Shown: positions 26,201 through 31,554 of the stretch, piece by piece
Position numbering within the stretch: the stretch's first letter is position 1
How the letters are laid out: each line of letters starts with the position of its first letter
Assembly: GCA_023391415.1 (NCBI GenBank)
Contig: JAEWAY010000006.1
Coordinates: forward strand, 1-31,554
From: Bacteroidota bacterium
Lineage (GTDB): Bacteria; Bacteroidota; Bacteroidia; Cytophagales; Cytophagaceae
Direction of reading: 5' to 3'
DNA length: 31,554 nt
Program-made: the position numbers and the translations under genes
The notes under the pieces: model-generated
The model's database searches: none
What the model saw: the letters and a program-made list of their open reading frames with translations, nothing else
Told to the model about the DNA's origin: nothing

Positions 26201-26214
26201 AGCAAATTTATCAT
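20218..26214 (-). CDS. Giant T9SS type B surface protein with SprB repeats (adhesin-like)
   Basis: A 1998-residue secreted protein. The N-terminus carries a signal peptide ending near SYAQTTSNIDCG; the preceding basic part is longer than usual and the exact start is uncertain. Residues about 43-210 form an N-terminal domain with WYKF and jelly-roll-like features. PKD-like and Ig-like modules occupy about 215-1030 (first PKD core FSWDFGDGHT near 245). About 1033-1920 consist of 11 SprB-like repeats of 75-80 residues built as GGxxPYxYSxDGG ... AGxYxIxIxDxxxC. The last 78 residues (FAIPNLFTPNGDGANETF ... VNRWGSVVY ... WDGARE ... GIYYYELEL) are the type B sorting domain. SprB is the mobile gliding adhesin of Flavobacterium johnsoniae, so a surface adhesin is the best guess. 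No PorP/SprF gene is adjacent. Terminators on both sides make it monocistronic. Confidence 0.93.
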   Translation of the reverse strand: MINLLEIYRQSFFLRKVWGKTKNPIWTLFILLFVHNTISYAQTTSNIDCGDAEILCNAEQIVDAMVPNIPGLNIGVDELENIQTCLLKQEFRPYWYKFTAASSGPFEFAITPYNSMAHGDWDFVLFDLSDGCNLNSSHVISCNFSKARHQPTGISSINQSNWIPDGVPSNPWNPTVYLQAGNTYAIFIDAVENYPASFKLEFNMNNLPGAADFIDVSARFTADKNNVCVGETIHFSNHSTFPSGSEFSWDFGDGHTANTQNASHAFSAPGTYDVILNVYNTSCGDSDTLLQIEVTESIIPDFSYTNHCQNDTLEFTSIVQGNPDTYAWNFGSSATPATASGPGPHKVVFSSPGPQPVTLSVSNTACAMDTTKTVDITPLPVINISASPLNICLGESSTLSASGLTDYQWIERATGQIIDNNTDIIVSPSVSASYIVIGTDAFGCENRDTIDIGVNMIPTATATADKDTICAGEGVEISVIFNPPFLPATANAYSFDNGNTFQNSSSRSLPNIGSDTTISVVVADANGCLSETIEMDVALRQPLIPDFNVDNACLGSPITVTNASSGNPTEFSWTFAPDADLPNANTEGPHSVLFASEGTKTITLTIDDTRCGPKTITKTIEISYILPVVASAARSQICEGESLSISATGGASYQWIDLNAGTIIGNDQTITLTPTTSGSYAVIGTDAFGCENRDTIDIGVNMIPTATATADKDTVCAGEDVNISVIFNPPFLPATANAYSFDNGNTFQNTGSKNFPNIGSDTTISVVVADANGCLSEAIEMDVALRQPLIPDFNVDNACLGSPITITNASSGSPTGFSWTFAPDADLPNANTEGPHSVLFTSEGTKTITLTITNAYCDPQTIVRNIKTRSGIPLTLNADNTTICEGSSIRLTSTGADTYTWHTSSDMTQIATGPELTITATASSSFSVIGSDSEGCADTLTISIVVNPQPGIEPISSQTICLGETATISAGISPGFTIAPTGGYSYDGGATWVDHSIYTMTSITDPVTIPVQIKDINGCVSDTMEAQINLKTLTATFTVTGEVLCYESDEGAINISNPGGGVAPYMYSINGGPFGFNPDFGNLTARTHTIEIRDAQMCRSSFQVAIHQPDSLTAAIDSSHSVLCYGQDNGYVSLSPSGGVAPYTYAIVGTAPQSSHEFSNLKPGAYFFQIIDANDCYHIIHTTITEPDTLLSDLDQVTPVSCFNGSDGSISAIAIGGVRPYSYSANGIDYISESAVEGIPAGEYTFHTRDNNGCISTFKATVGSPEALSYSISIIEEPTCHAPTGSFRVTSVSGGTPSYLFSIDGGPQSPLAHFTDVMAGNHTIFIEDSKGCVTEIDYNLPGSDELAQADTSTTSATCFGDANGTARLLNARGGVAPYEFSLDNALYQSSPVFENLEAGQYTIYIRTAESCVSQFMVEVNQPAPILSTITNWTDSICHGAQDGFIILHTTGGKPDYEYTLDGISMGETSHFTDLEAGMHIIEVRDGRGCTGSSVTFNIGQRDAIAANISELLPDTCNKSVGVALVNSVTGGLPPYRYSADGGETFQSETTLANLSAGIMTIIVEDQAGCQGLVPLKIRQIGGIDLDELKIAVKHIECNGINIGEIALSDIVGEHGPYIFALNNEPPKNQPVFTKLPSGNHTVTITGQNGCSMYIRDIIINQPMEIRYEVNTVDETCQNEDGEIRLFGIKGGVAPYSYTLDSKAPISIDAAGDTISGLVSGLHRIVVMDSKQCISGKNVLIHNETNPKVYVSLQANICGIDSSGVIAIDSVTGGRPSYLFSLDNELTYRASPVFDSLSYGDYFLTIQDQLCTYAIKNYYLFNEETRSYDSIPYDTIAIRAPLPLSAEATTVNNNTSGSIILSDIKGGTEPYQTSLDSAAWEIILGNTAYLEDLPTGQYTVYLKDQNNCLVTFPGIEIKTRFAIPNLFTPNGDGANETFYITGLPYRSKLLVVNRWGSVVYRSDNYDNSWDGAREEDGIYYYELELKSGKVYKGWVEIVR
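20455..23118 (-). repeat. Eleven SprB-type repeats (protein level)
   Basis: The coding region holds 11 successive modules of 75-80 residues, each with an early Cys followed by a Gly-rich segment, a GG-x-x-PY motif, and a late Asp and Cys. They are well diverged from one another in DNA, unlike the 738-nt duplication in the same gene. Confidence 0.85.
23659..24165 (-). repeat. Copy B of the internal 507-nt duplication
   Basis: Nearly identical to 24397-24903, offset by exactly 738 bases (246 codons). A hand alignment of the two copies gave about 26 differences in 507 positions and no gaps. It encodes residues about 684-852, from IGTDAFGCENRD through EGTKTITLTI. Confidence 0.85.
24397..24903 (-). 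repeat. Copy A of the internal 507-nt duplication
   Basis: Partner of 23659-24165. It encodes residues about 438-606. The 231 bases between the two near-identical blocks are different in sequence but encode the same kind of Ig-like module. Confidence 0.85.
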
Positions 26215-26352
26215 GTCAAAAAAAACTCAGACTCCTAGACTGTCTTATACGCCTGTTTATTTATTCGGGTTGTTGTTCGTCGAATTAATTCAATGAATTA
26301 TCCGAATGAGCGACGTAAAATTAATGAAAAGATTATTGGGGCGAGAATGAAT

Positions 26353-26386
26353 AAAAAACACCTGAACGTTCTGATCAGGTGTTTTT
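26353..26386 (-). terminator. Terminator after nspC
   Basis: AAAACACCTGA and TCAGGTGTTTT arms with a 9-base loop and A/T runs on both sides, just past the nspC stop codon and about 140 bases before the giant adhesin start. Confidence 0.85.
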
Positions 26387-26407
26387 ACAAAAAAACTTTC
26401 AGAACCG

Positions 26408-27547
26408 CTAAGAAAGTCGGTTTTTATAATCCTCATAGCCAAATTCTTTGACTATATGGAACTGCTTGTCTCTGTTTAGAATGGCGATGGATGGATGCGC
26501 GACTCCGTTGAACGTGGTGGTTTTTACCATAGTATAATGAATCATGTCGTCGAAGATGATTTTATCGCCTATGGCTAGTTCTTTGTCAAAGCTCCAGTCG
26601 CCCATATAATCTCCGGAAAGGCAACTATTGCCTCCCATGCGATAGGTTGGTTTTCCGGCTACTTCATCGGAGGCTCCGAGAATCTTTGGCTTATAAGGCA
26701 TCTCAAGGCAATCCGGCATATGGGCTGTAAAGGAGACGTCCAGAATAGCGGTCTTTATACCTTTGCGCTCCACGATGTCCAGTACGGAACTGACCAGCCA
26801 GCCGGTACGCCAGGCAAACGCGCTGCCGGGCTCCAGAATGACCTGAACCTGATATTTCTTTTGGAAGTTGGTCAGCAGTTCAACCAGATGGTCGGTATTG
26901 TAGCCTTCTCTGGTCATCAGGTGTCCGCCGCCCATATTGACCCATTTGATCCGGGAAAGATAGGGGGCGAATCGTTCTTCGAAGGCGCGCAGGGTTTTTT
27001 CCAGATCGTAGGAAGACGACTCGCATAACGCGTGGAAATGCAGCCCTTCTATTTGCTCAGGCAGTTCTGCCGGTAGTTGCTCAACCGTTATGCCAAGGCG
27101 GGAGCCGGGGGCGCAGGGATTATATAAAGTGGTTTCCACCTCGGAATATTCCGGGTTGACTCGTAAACCAATGGAAATTTTCTTGCCGGAAGCCTGGATC
27201 ATGGGCAGGAAGTGTCTGAACTGGCTCAGCGAATTGAAGGTGATATGGGAACTATACCGGATAATGTCCTTAAAATCCTTATCGGAAAATCCCGGAGAGT
27301 AAGTATGGGCTTCGCTACGCATTTCTTCATAGGCTAATCTGGCTTCGCTCGCCGAGCTCGCGGCGGCGCTGTTGATATACTCCCTCACAATGGGGAAAGC
27401 GCTCCACATGGCGAATCCTTTGAACGCCAGTATAATTTCTATGCCCGCCCTGTCCTTTACGCTTTTTATCAGTTCAAGATTTTTTCGCAGCAAATTTTCG
27501 TCGAGCAGATAACAAGGCGATGGAATGTTGTTAAAGTCGATATTCAT
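26408..27547 (-). CDS. nspC: Carboxynorspermidine decarboxylase
   Basis: A 379-residue PLP enzyme of the alanine-racemase fold group, decarboxylating carboxynorspermidine or carboxyspermidine to the free polyamine. The N-terminus NIPSPCYLLDENLL and the PLP lysine Lys43 in ILAFKGFAMW are typical. HFHALCES lies in the barrel, and EPGSAFAWRTGWL and MGGNSCLSGDYMGDW are the conserved C-terminal motifs, the latter with the catalytic-loop cysteine. It acts after the dehydrogenase encoded just upstream on the same strand (27640-28833). A long hairpin lies between the two genes, so their expression may be uncoupled. Length is normal for the family. Confidence 0.95.
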   Translation of the reverse strand: MNIDFNNIPSPCYLLDENLLRKNLELIKSVKDRAGIEIILAFKGFAMWSAFPIVREYINSAAASSASEARLAYEEMRSEAHTYSPGFSDKDFKDIIRYSSHITFNSLSQFRHFLPMIQASGKKISIGLRVNPEYSEVETTLYNPCAPGSRLGITVEQLPAELPEQIEGLHFHALCESSSYDLEKTLRAFEERFAPYLSRIKWVNMGGGHLMTREGYNTDHLVELLTNFQKKYQVQVILEPGSAFAWRTGWLVSSVLDIVERKGIKTAILDVSFTAHMPDCLEMPYKPKILGASDEVAGKPTYRMGGNSCLSGDYMGDWSFDKELAIGDKIIFDDMIHYTMVKTTTFNGVAHPSIAILNRDKQFHIVKEFGYEDYKNRLS

Positions 27548-27590
27548 GAATTAGTAATGGAAAAGAAGTAAAACATGGGAATGCGACCAC

Positions 27591-27633
27591 CATAAAAGTA
27601 AAAGCGAGCAATAGGCCCGCTTTTACTTTTATG
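27591..27633 (-). terminator. Strong hairpin between the two polyamine genes
   Basis: Perfect 16-base arms (27591-27606 and 27618-27633, CATAAAAGTAAAAGCG and its complement) enclose an 11-base loop. The T residues lie inside the arm, with no separate T-run after it. It lies 6 bases past the dehydrogenase stop codon and 44 bases before the nspC start, so it could be a terminator, partial terminator or processing site. Confidence 0.65.
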
Positions 27634-27639
27634 AAAATT

Positions 27640-28833
27640 TTATAATTCGAGATCTCCGTCGTGAATTTCATGCCATGGAAGACCATCCTTGGCAAGTTGT
27701 TCAAGAAACGGGTCCGGATTAAATTCTTCCACATTGACAACTCCCGGTTTTTTCCAGAGGCCTTTCATAAACATCATGGCGCCTACCATGGCCGGTACAC
27801 CGGTCGTATAGCTCACGGCTTGCGTTCCGGTTTCCTTATAGGCTTCTTCGTGATCGCAGTTGTTATAGATATAATATGTTTTCTCTTTGCCGTCCTTGAT
27901 TCCGCGGACGCGGCAACCGATGGACGTTTTCCCCTTATAGTTTTCGCCGAGGTCTCCAGGGTTGGGTAGTACGGCTTTCAGAAACTGAATAGGTACAATT
28001 TCCATACCCTGGTAGTTGATGGGGTCTATGCCCGCCATGCCGATATTTTGGATTACCCTCAGGTGCGTAAGGTATTCCTGACCGAAAGTCATCCAGAACC
28101 TGGCTCTTTTCAGCGTTGGAAAGTTCTTTACGAGAGACTCCAGTTCCTCATGATAAATCAGATAGGACTCCTTGGGGCCTATCCCCGGATAGTTCAGGGG
28201 CTTGTGGATCTCATGCGGTTCGGTTTCCACCCATCGACCGTTTTCCCAATATTTTCCACGTTGTGTGACTTCGCGGATGTTGATCTCCGGATTAAAGTTG
28301 GTGGCGAACGCTTTGCCATGATCGCCCGCGTTGCAATCCACGATATCCAGATAATGAATTTCGTCAAAATGATGCTTGGCGGCGTAGGCGGTAAACACAT
28401 TCGTTACTCCTGGGTCGAATCCACAGCCAAGAATCGCGGTAAGTCCCGCTTTTTCAAACTTGTCCTGATAGGCCCACTGCCATTTATATTCAAACTTGGC
28501 CTCATCTTTAGGCTCATAGTTGGCGGTGTCAAGGTAATGTACTCCGGTTTCAAGACAAGCGTCCATGATAGTAAGATCCTGATAGGGAAGCGCCACGTTG
28601 ATAACCAGCTCCGGTCCAAAAGATCGGATGAGGTTGACCAGTTCCGGAACGTTTTCCGCGTCTACGGCCGCGGTTTTGATTCTGTTTCCGCCAACGGCTT
28701 TCGCGATCGCGTCGCATTTCGACTTGGTTCTGCTGGCAAGCATTATGTCAGAAAAGACTTCAGGATGAGCGGCCACTTTGTGCGCTACTACGGTGCCAAC
28801 GCCACCTGCTCCTATGATCAAAACTTTTCCCAT
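27640..28833 (-). CDS. Carboxynorspermidine/carboxyspermidine dehydrogenase (saccharopine dehydrogenase family)
   Basis: A 397-residue enzyme with an N-terminal Rossmann fold (LIIGAGGVGTVVAHKVA, 5-21). It would condense aspartate semialdehyde with putrescine or diaminopropane and reduce the product with NADPH, giving the substrate for NspC. Other recognised stretches are VINVALPYQDLTIMDACL, HYLDTANYEP, ILGCGFDPGVTNVFTAYA and YLDIVDCNAGDHG, which match saccharopine-dehydrogenase-like carboxynorspermidine synthases. The adjacency to nspC is what makes this assignment firm over a lysine-pathway role. A TAACTTTG box (28908-28901) upstream could serve as its -7 element. Confidence 0.93.
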   Translation of the reverse strand: MGKVLIIGAGGVGTVVAHKVAAHPEVFSDIMLASRTKSKCDAIAKAVGGNRIKTAAVDAENVPELVNLIRSFGPELVINVALPYQDLTIMDACLETGVHYLDTANYEPKDEAKFEYKWQWAYQDKFEKAGLTAILGCGFDPGVTNVFTAYAAKHHFDEIHYLDIVDCNAGDHGKAFATNFNPEINIREVTQRGKYWENGRWVETEPHEIHKPLNYPGIGPKESYLIYHEELESLVKNFPTLKRARFWMTFGQEYLTHLRVIQNIGMAGIDPINYQGMEIVPIQFLKAVLPNPGDLGENYKGKTSIGCRVRGIKDGKEKTYYIYNNCDHEEAYKETGTQAVSYTTGVPAMVGAMMFMKGLWKKPGVVNVEEFNPDPFLEQLAKDGLPWHEIHDGDLEL

Positions 28834-28900
28834 GTTTGTCTTTAACCTTGATAAAATTTAAACTTTCCTTTAAGTATAGTAAATAAGTAAAATAATCGGA

Positions 28901-28908
28901 CAAAGTTA
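28901..28908 (-). promoter_or_regulatory. -7-like box upstream of the polyamine genes
   Basis: On the minus strand TAACTTTG fits TAnnTTTG about 70 bases before the ATG at 28833. The position 19 bases further upstream does not carry TTTG, so the call is partial. Confidence 0.4.
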
Positions 28909-29018
28909 GGGATTCGATTGGAATTTTAAGGAAAAACGACTTTTAAATAAATGTGAAATCTGAAAAAAATGGCGGAAAAATCGGCGGCCTGAAGCGGTGG
29001 TTGAGGATACCGGGAAGG

Positions 29019-29528
29019 TTATTCCTGGCTTGGTTTTTCAACATTTTTTGTTTCAAGGACATATCGGTCTCCCAGCTCATAGGTTTTTGGAGTACGGGTA
29101 AAGGGAATTACACCGAGGACAAAGCTAATGACTCCTATCCCGCGTCCAGCCCAGTGACTGGCTCCTACATTAGGCCCTTCCAGAATGAAATAGGTACCGT
29201 TGATCATAAACAGCGCGCCGATCGCGTAGGAAATATATTGAGCTTTGGTCGCTTTCCGGATTACCTGAAAATCCTTTAGGGGGATTGTCAAGTATGTAGG
29301 CTCTTTTTCATCGACTACGCGCAGGGTTACGCTCGAAACCCCGATTTCCTGAATTTTGCCTTTATGGAAGATGGAGTCGCTCGACGACAGGAATAGAAAG
29401 GTATTTCCCGGCTTAAATACTCTGTTCCGTTGTTTTTTCGTGTCTTTTACAATAAGCGCCTCCTGAGCGTATAGTAGTGAAGAGCATGAAAATAAAGCAA
29501 GGGCGATGACAATGCCTTTGATGGTCAT
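29019..29528 (-). CDS. Exported or membrane protein of unknown function
   Basis: A 169-residue protein of unrecognised family. The N-terminus (MTIKGIVIALALFSCSSLLYAQ) is either a Sec signal peptide cleaved after YAQ or a lipoprotein signal with LFSC. Residues about 35-90 form a beta-rich region (FKPGNTFLFLSSSDSIFHKGKIQEIG). Two hydrophobic stretches at about 98-115 and 128-143 could span a membrane. The C-terminus is hydrophilic. It starts 31 bases after the E2 gene on the same strand and is probably its operon partner, although no link to 2-oxo acid metabolism is visible. Confidence 0.75.
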   Translation of the reverse strand: MTIKGIVIALALFSCSSLLYAQEALIVKDTKKQRNRVFKPGNTFLFLSSSDSIFHKGKIQEIGVSSVTLRVVDEKEPTYLTIPLKDFQVIRKATKAQYISYAIGALFMINGTYFILEGPNVGASHWAGRGIGVISFVLGVIPFTRTPKTYELGDRYVLETKNVEKPSQE

Positions 29529-29559
29529 TCAATAGTAATTTATGATGATGCAACCTTCT

Positions 29560-30849
29560 TTAAAACGGCTTGCGACTGATGTCGAAGTTTTCCAGATAGT
29601 CCGCTACTCTCCGGACAAACATGCCGCCCAACGCTCCATCGATGACCCGGTGATCGTATGAGTGAGACAGAAACATCATGTGTCTGATTCCGAGTGTATC
29701 ACCCTGAGGAGTCTCGATAACCGCCGGTTTTTTCTGCACCGCGCCCAGGGCCAGTATGGCCGCCTGGGGCTGCATGATAATAGGCGTCCCCATTACATTG
29801 CCGAAGGAGCCTACATTGGAAACGGTATATGTTCCTCCGGACAAGTCGTCGGGAGTCAGCTTATTCGCCCTGGCTCTTTTCGCCAGATCATTGACCTGAC
29901 GGGTCAGTCCAAGCAGATTCAGCCGGTCCGCGTTTTTAATAACGGGCACAATCAGGTTATTATTGGATAGGGCGACGGCTATTCCGATATTAATGTCCTT
30001 TTTCAGGATGATCTTATCGCCATCGACGCTAATATTGACAAAGGGATAGTCTTTTAAGCTTTTGATGACCGCTTCAATGAAAATCGGTGTATAAGTCAGC
30101 GCCAGGTTTTCTTTTTCCATTAGCTGATTTTTCCACTTGTTTCTCCACTGGACGATGTTGGTTACGTCGGCTTCTACAAAGGATGTGACGTGAGGAGAGA
30201 TACGCTTGCTTTCAACCATGCGCTCGGCGATCATTTTGCGCATTCGGTCCATCTCGATAATTTCCACGTTGCCGCTTACAGATCGGGCGGGTTTAACGGA
30301 TGCTTCCCTTGGTGTGGAACCGGAACGCTCCGCTACATATTTTAGGATATCGTTTTTGGTGACCCGGTTTTCTTTTCCGGTACCTTCGATTTGTTCAAGT
30401 TCGTCACGGGTGATATTTTCCGTCCGCGCGATGTTTAAAACAAGAGGAGAGTAAAACCTATCGGATTCAGCGTGTTTCCTGGAGTTGGAGATGTCCGGAT
30501 CCGAAGCCGTCTGAAAGGACTCTTTCCGGTCTGGCGCTTTTTTTACTTCCTCTGGCAAAGAAGCCGCTTTTTTTGGGGATCCGGCGCTTTTTTCCGGTTG
30601 AATATCCTGTTCGGTTTCAATGATGGCTATTGGTTTGCCTACCTGTATCACCTCGCCTTTTTGAGCGAGAATCTCTTTTAATATTCCTCCCTGTATGGCG
30701 GGGACTTCGGTGTCCACCTTATCGGTCGCTACTTCCAGAACGGATTCGTCCTGTTCAATCCGGTCACCGACATTCTTTAACCAGTTGAGAATTGTTCCTT
30801 CCATTACACTTTCACCCATTTTGGGCATAACCATCTCTACAAGAGCCAT
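29560..30849 (-). CDS. 2-oxo acid dehydrogenase E2 subunit (dihydrolipoamide acyltransferase)
   Basis: A 429-residue acyltransferase with one lipoyl domain (1-76, lipoyl Lys44 in ATDKVDTEV), a Ser/Lys/Pro-rich linker, a peripheral-subunit-binding domain (about 132-175, YSPLVLNIARTENITRDELE) and the catalytic domain (about 195-429) with His400 and Asp404 in SHSYDHRVIDG. It moves the acyl group from lipoamide to CoA. Which complex it serves (pyruvate, 2-oxoglutarate or branched-chain) is not settled by sequence. The lipoyl and catalytic motifs look most like the branched-chain or mixed Bacteroidota type, and no E1 or E3 gene is in the window. It has its own promoter overlapping the end of cinA. 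Confidence 0.94.
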   Translation of the reverse strand: MALVEMVMPKMGESVMEGTILNWLKNVGDRIEQDESVLEVATDKVDTEVPAIQGGILKEILAQKGEVIQVGKPIAIIETEQDIQPEKSAGSPKKAASLPEEVKKAPDRKESFQTASDPDISNSRKHAESDRFYSPLVLNIARTENITRDELEQIEGTGKENRVTKNDILKYVAERSGSTPREASVKPARSVSGNVEIIEMDRMRKMIAERMVESKRISPHVTSFVEADVTNIVQWRNKWKNQLMEKENLALTYTPIFIEAVIKSLKDYPFVNISVDGDKIILKKDINIGIAVALSNNNLIVPVIKNADRLNLLGLTRQVNDLAKRARANKLTPDDLSGGTYTVSNVGSFGNVMGTPIIMQPQAAILALGAVQKKPAVIETPQGDTLGIRHMMFLSHSYDHRVIDGALGGMFVRRVADYLENFDISRKPF

Positions 30850-30881
30850 ATTTATTGAATTTTAAACAGGTCGCACAGTTG

Positions 30882-30912
30882 CAAAATTAAGTTTTTTGCT
30901 ATTTTGTTCAAC
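30882..30912 (-). promoter_or_regulatory. Promoter of the E2 gene, overlapping the cinA stop codon
   Basis: On the minus strand GTTG (30912-30909), 19 bases, then TAATTTTG (30889-30882), giving a leader of about 25-30 bases. The -33 part overlaps the cinA stop codon (30910-30908). Confidence 0.6.
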
Positions 30913-31554
30913 TCTTTCGCGTTAATCTTTGTATTAAAAGGGCGAATACGGCTACAACGGTCTGATTTATGTTGGTTTCCCTTGTGCCGTTCAGGTTGAG
31001 TTTTTGGGTGATTACCCCTTCGATGTCGGCGCACGCGATCCAAACAGTGCCGACAGGCTTTTCAGGTGTGCCGCCAGCCGGTCCCGCTATGCCGCTGCTG
31101 CTAACTCCTATGCTCGCCCCCGTATGTTGACGTATTCCTCTGGCCATCTCAATGACGGTTTGCTCGCTGACGGCTCCATGCTCTTTCAGTGTGGATTCGC
31201 TGACTCCAAGCATATTGATCTTTATTTCATTTTGGTAGGCGACTACGCCGCCTAATAAATAGGCGGAACTACCGGCGACGGAAGTAAGCGCCGCCGCTAT
31301 GGCGCCACCGGTGCAACTTTCGGCGGTCGCAACGTTCAGCTTGGTTTGTGTCAGCAACTGACCAACCGCCTCCGCGACGCTGATATCGTTATATCCATAT
31401 ATGTACTGGTGAATCAAAGGTTGCAAAAGGCCAACCTGTTCCGACAGCGCTTTCATGTTTTTTTCTTCGCTACCTCCTTTGATCGACAGGCGGAGTGTGA
31501 CTTCTCCGATGGAAGGCAGATAGGCCAGCTGTATTTCGGGTGGGAGACGGGCTT
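30908..31554 (-). CDS. cinA: CinA C-terminal part (PncC-type amidase domain), cut by window edge
   Basis: The open frame runs from the right edge without a break to its stop at 30908, so the internal ATG at 31456 is not the true start. The edge-proximal residues (ARLPPEIQLAYLPSIGEVTL) match the end of the N-terminal CinA domain, and the C-terminal domain follows with TAESCTGGAIAAALTSVAGSS, GGVVAYQNEIKINMLGV, HGAVSEQTV and SSSGIAGPAGGTPEKPVGTVWIA. The C-terminal domain in other bacteria is a nicotinamide-nucleotide amidase. The N-terminal part lies outside the window. An SD-like AAAGGAGGT lies before the internal ATG (31456), but 16 bases away. Confidence 0.92.
   Translation of the reverse strand, partial: ARLPPEIQLAYLPSIGEVTLRLSIKGGSEEKNMKALSEQVGLLQPLIHQYIYGYNDISVAEAVGQLLTQTKLNVATAESCTGGAIAAALTSVAGSSAYLLGGVVAYQNEIKINMLGVSESTLKEHGAVSEQTVIEMARGIRQHTGASIGVSSSGIAGPAGGTPEKPVGTVWIACADIEGVITQKLNLNGTRETNINQTVVAVFALLIQRLTRKS

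Noticed and set aside
26203..26210. TAAATTTG on the minus strand at the start of the giant adhesin gene
   Set aside because: Fits the -7 box, but no TTTG lies at the right distance and it falls inside the first codons, so it was not called a promoter. It does leave the start codon of that gene slightly uncertain.
26213..26296. 27-residue hydrophobic peptide on the plus strand (MSKKTQTPRLSYTP...)
   Set aside because: Lies opposite the leader of the giant adhesin gene and has no promoter or conserved feature visible; probably chance.
2629..28715. Several GCGATCGC-like octamers across the window
   Set aside because: Only a few copies, all in coding sequence and explained by frequent Ala and Ile codons; no regular spacing was seen.
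28048..28845. 265-residue plus-strand frame opposite the polyamine dehydrogenase
   Set aside because: It is antisense to a well-recognised enzyme and has no sensible protein features. Long antisense frames are common opposite genes with this base composition.

Overview
The window reads as chromosomal DNA of a Bacteroidota bacterium, probably a gliding or Cytophaga-like lineage. Supporting evidence: two giant secreted proteins ending in the type IX secretion (T9SS) type B sorting domain, a PorP/SprF-family outer-membrane protein, an OmpA protein with TPR and PD40 repeats, SprB repeats, the carboxynorspermidine polyamine route, and promoters fitting the Bacteroidota pattern TTTG-N19-TAnnTTTG instead of the sigma70 type. 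No rRNA, tRNA or CRISPR array was seen. Genus-level placement is not possible by eye.

Layout. 1-55: start of a probable transposase running off the left edge. 548-3710 (minus): a zinc-less class III sirtuin and DNA topoisomerase I. 3854-4861: a SixA-like histidine phosphatase and a stand-alone response regulator, convergent around a long perfect hairpin. 5291-13192 (minus): a tightly packed four-gene cassette made of a 1353-residue PKD-rich T9SS substrate, a PorP/SprF protein, a PorE-like OmpA protein and a small very basic exported protein, closed by a terminator whose loop contains the last stop codon. A second small basic exported protein (13324-13650) sits just upstream behind its own terminator. 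13797-17003 (plus): a TraB/GumN-family protein and the Tex accessory protein. 17137-18632 (minus): a tiny 41-residue lipoprotein and phosphoglycerate kinase. 18724-20175: a dicluster ferredoxin diverging from a LuxC-like acyl-CoA reductase.

20218-26214 (minus): a 1998-residue giant adhesin-like protein with 11 SprB-type repeats and a recent internal duplication (period 738 nt). 26408-28833 (minus): carboxynorspermidine decarboxylase and the saccharopine-dehydrogenase-like enzyme that makes its substrate, separated by a strong hairpin. 29019-30849 (minus): a 2-oxo acid dehydrogenase E2 subunit followed by a small membrane protein. 30908-31554: the C-terminal part of CinA, cut by the right edge.

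The most system-like region is 5291-13650. It looks like a dedicated export and anchoring module: the secreted cargo, a cognate PorP/SprF helper, a peptidoglycan-binding OmpA/TPR/PD40 protein, and small basic exported proteins at both ends. The second giant protein (20218-26214) has the same sorting domain but no local helper, so it would have to use helpers encoded elsewhere. The other genes are mostly housekeeping or metabolic.
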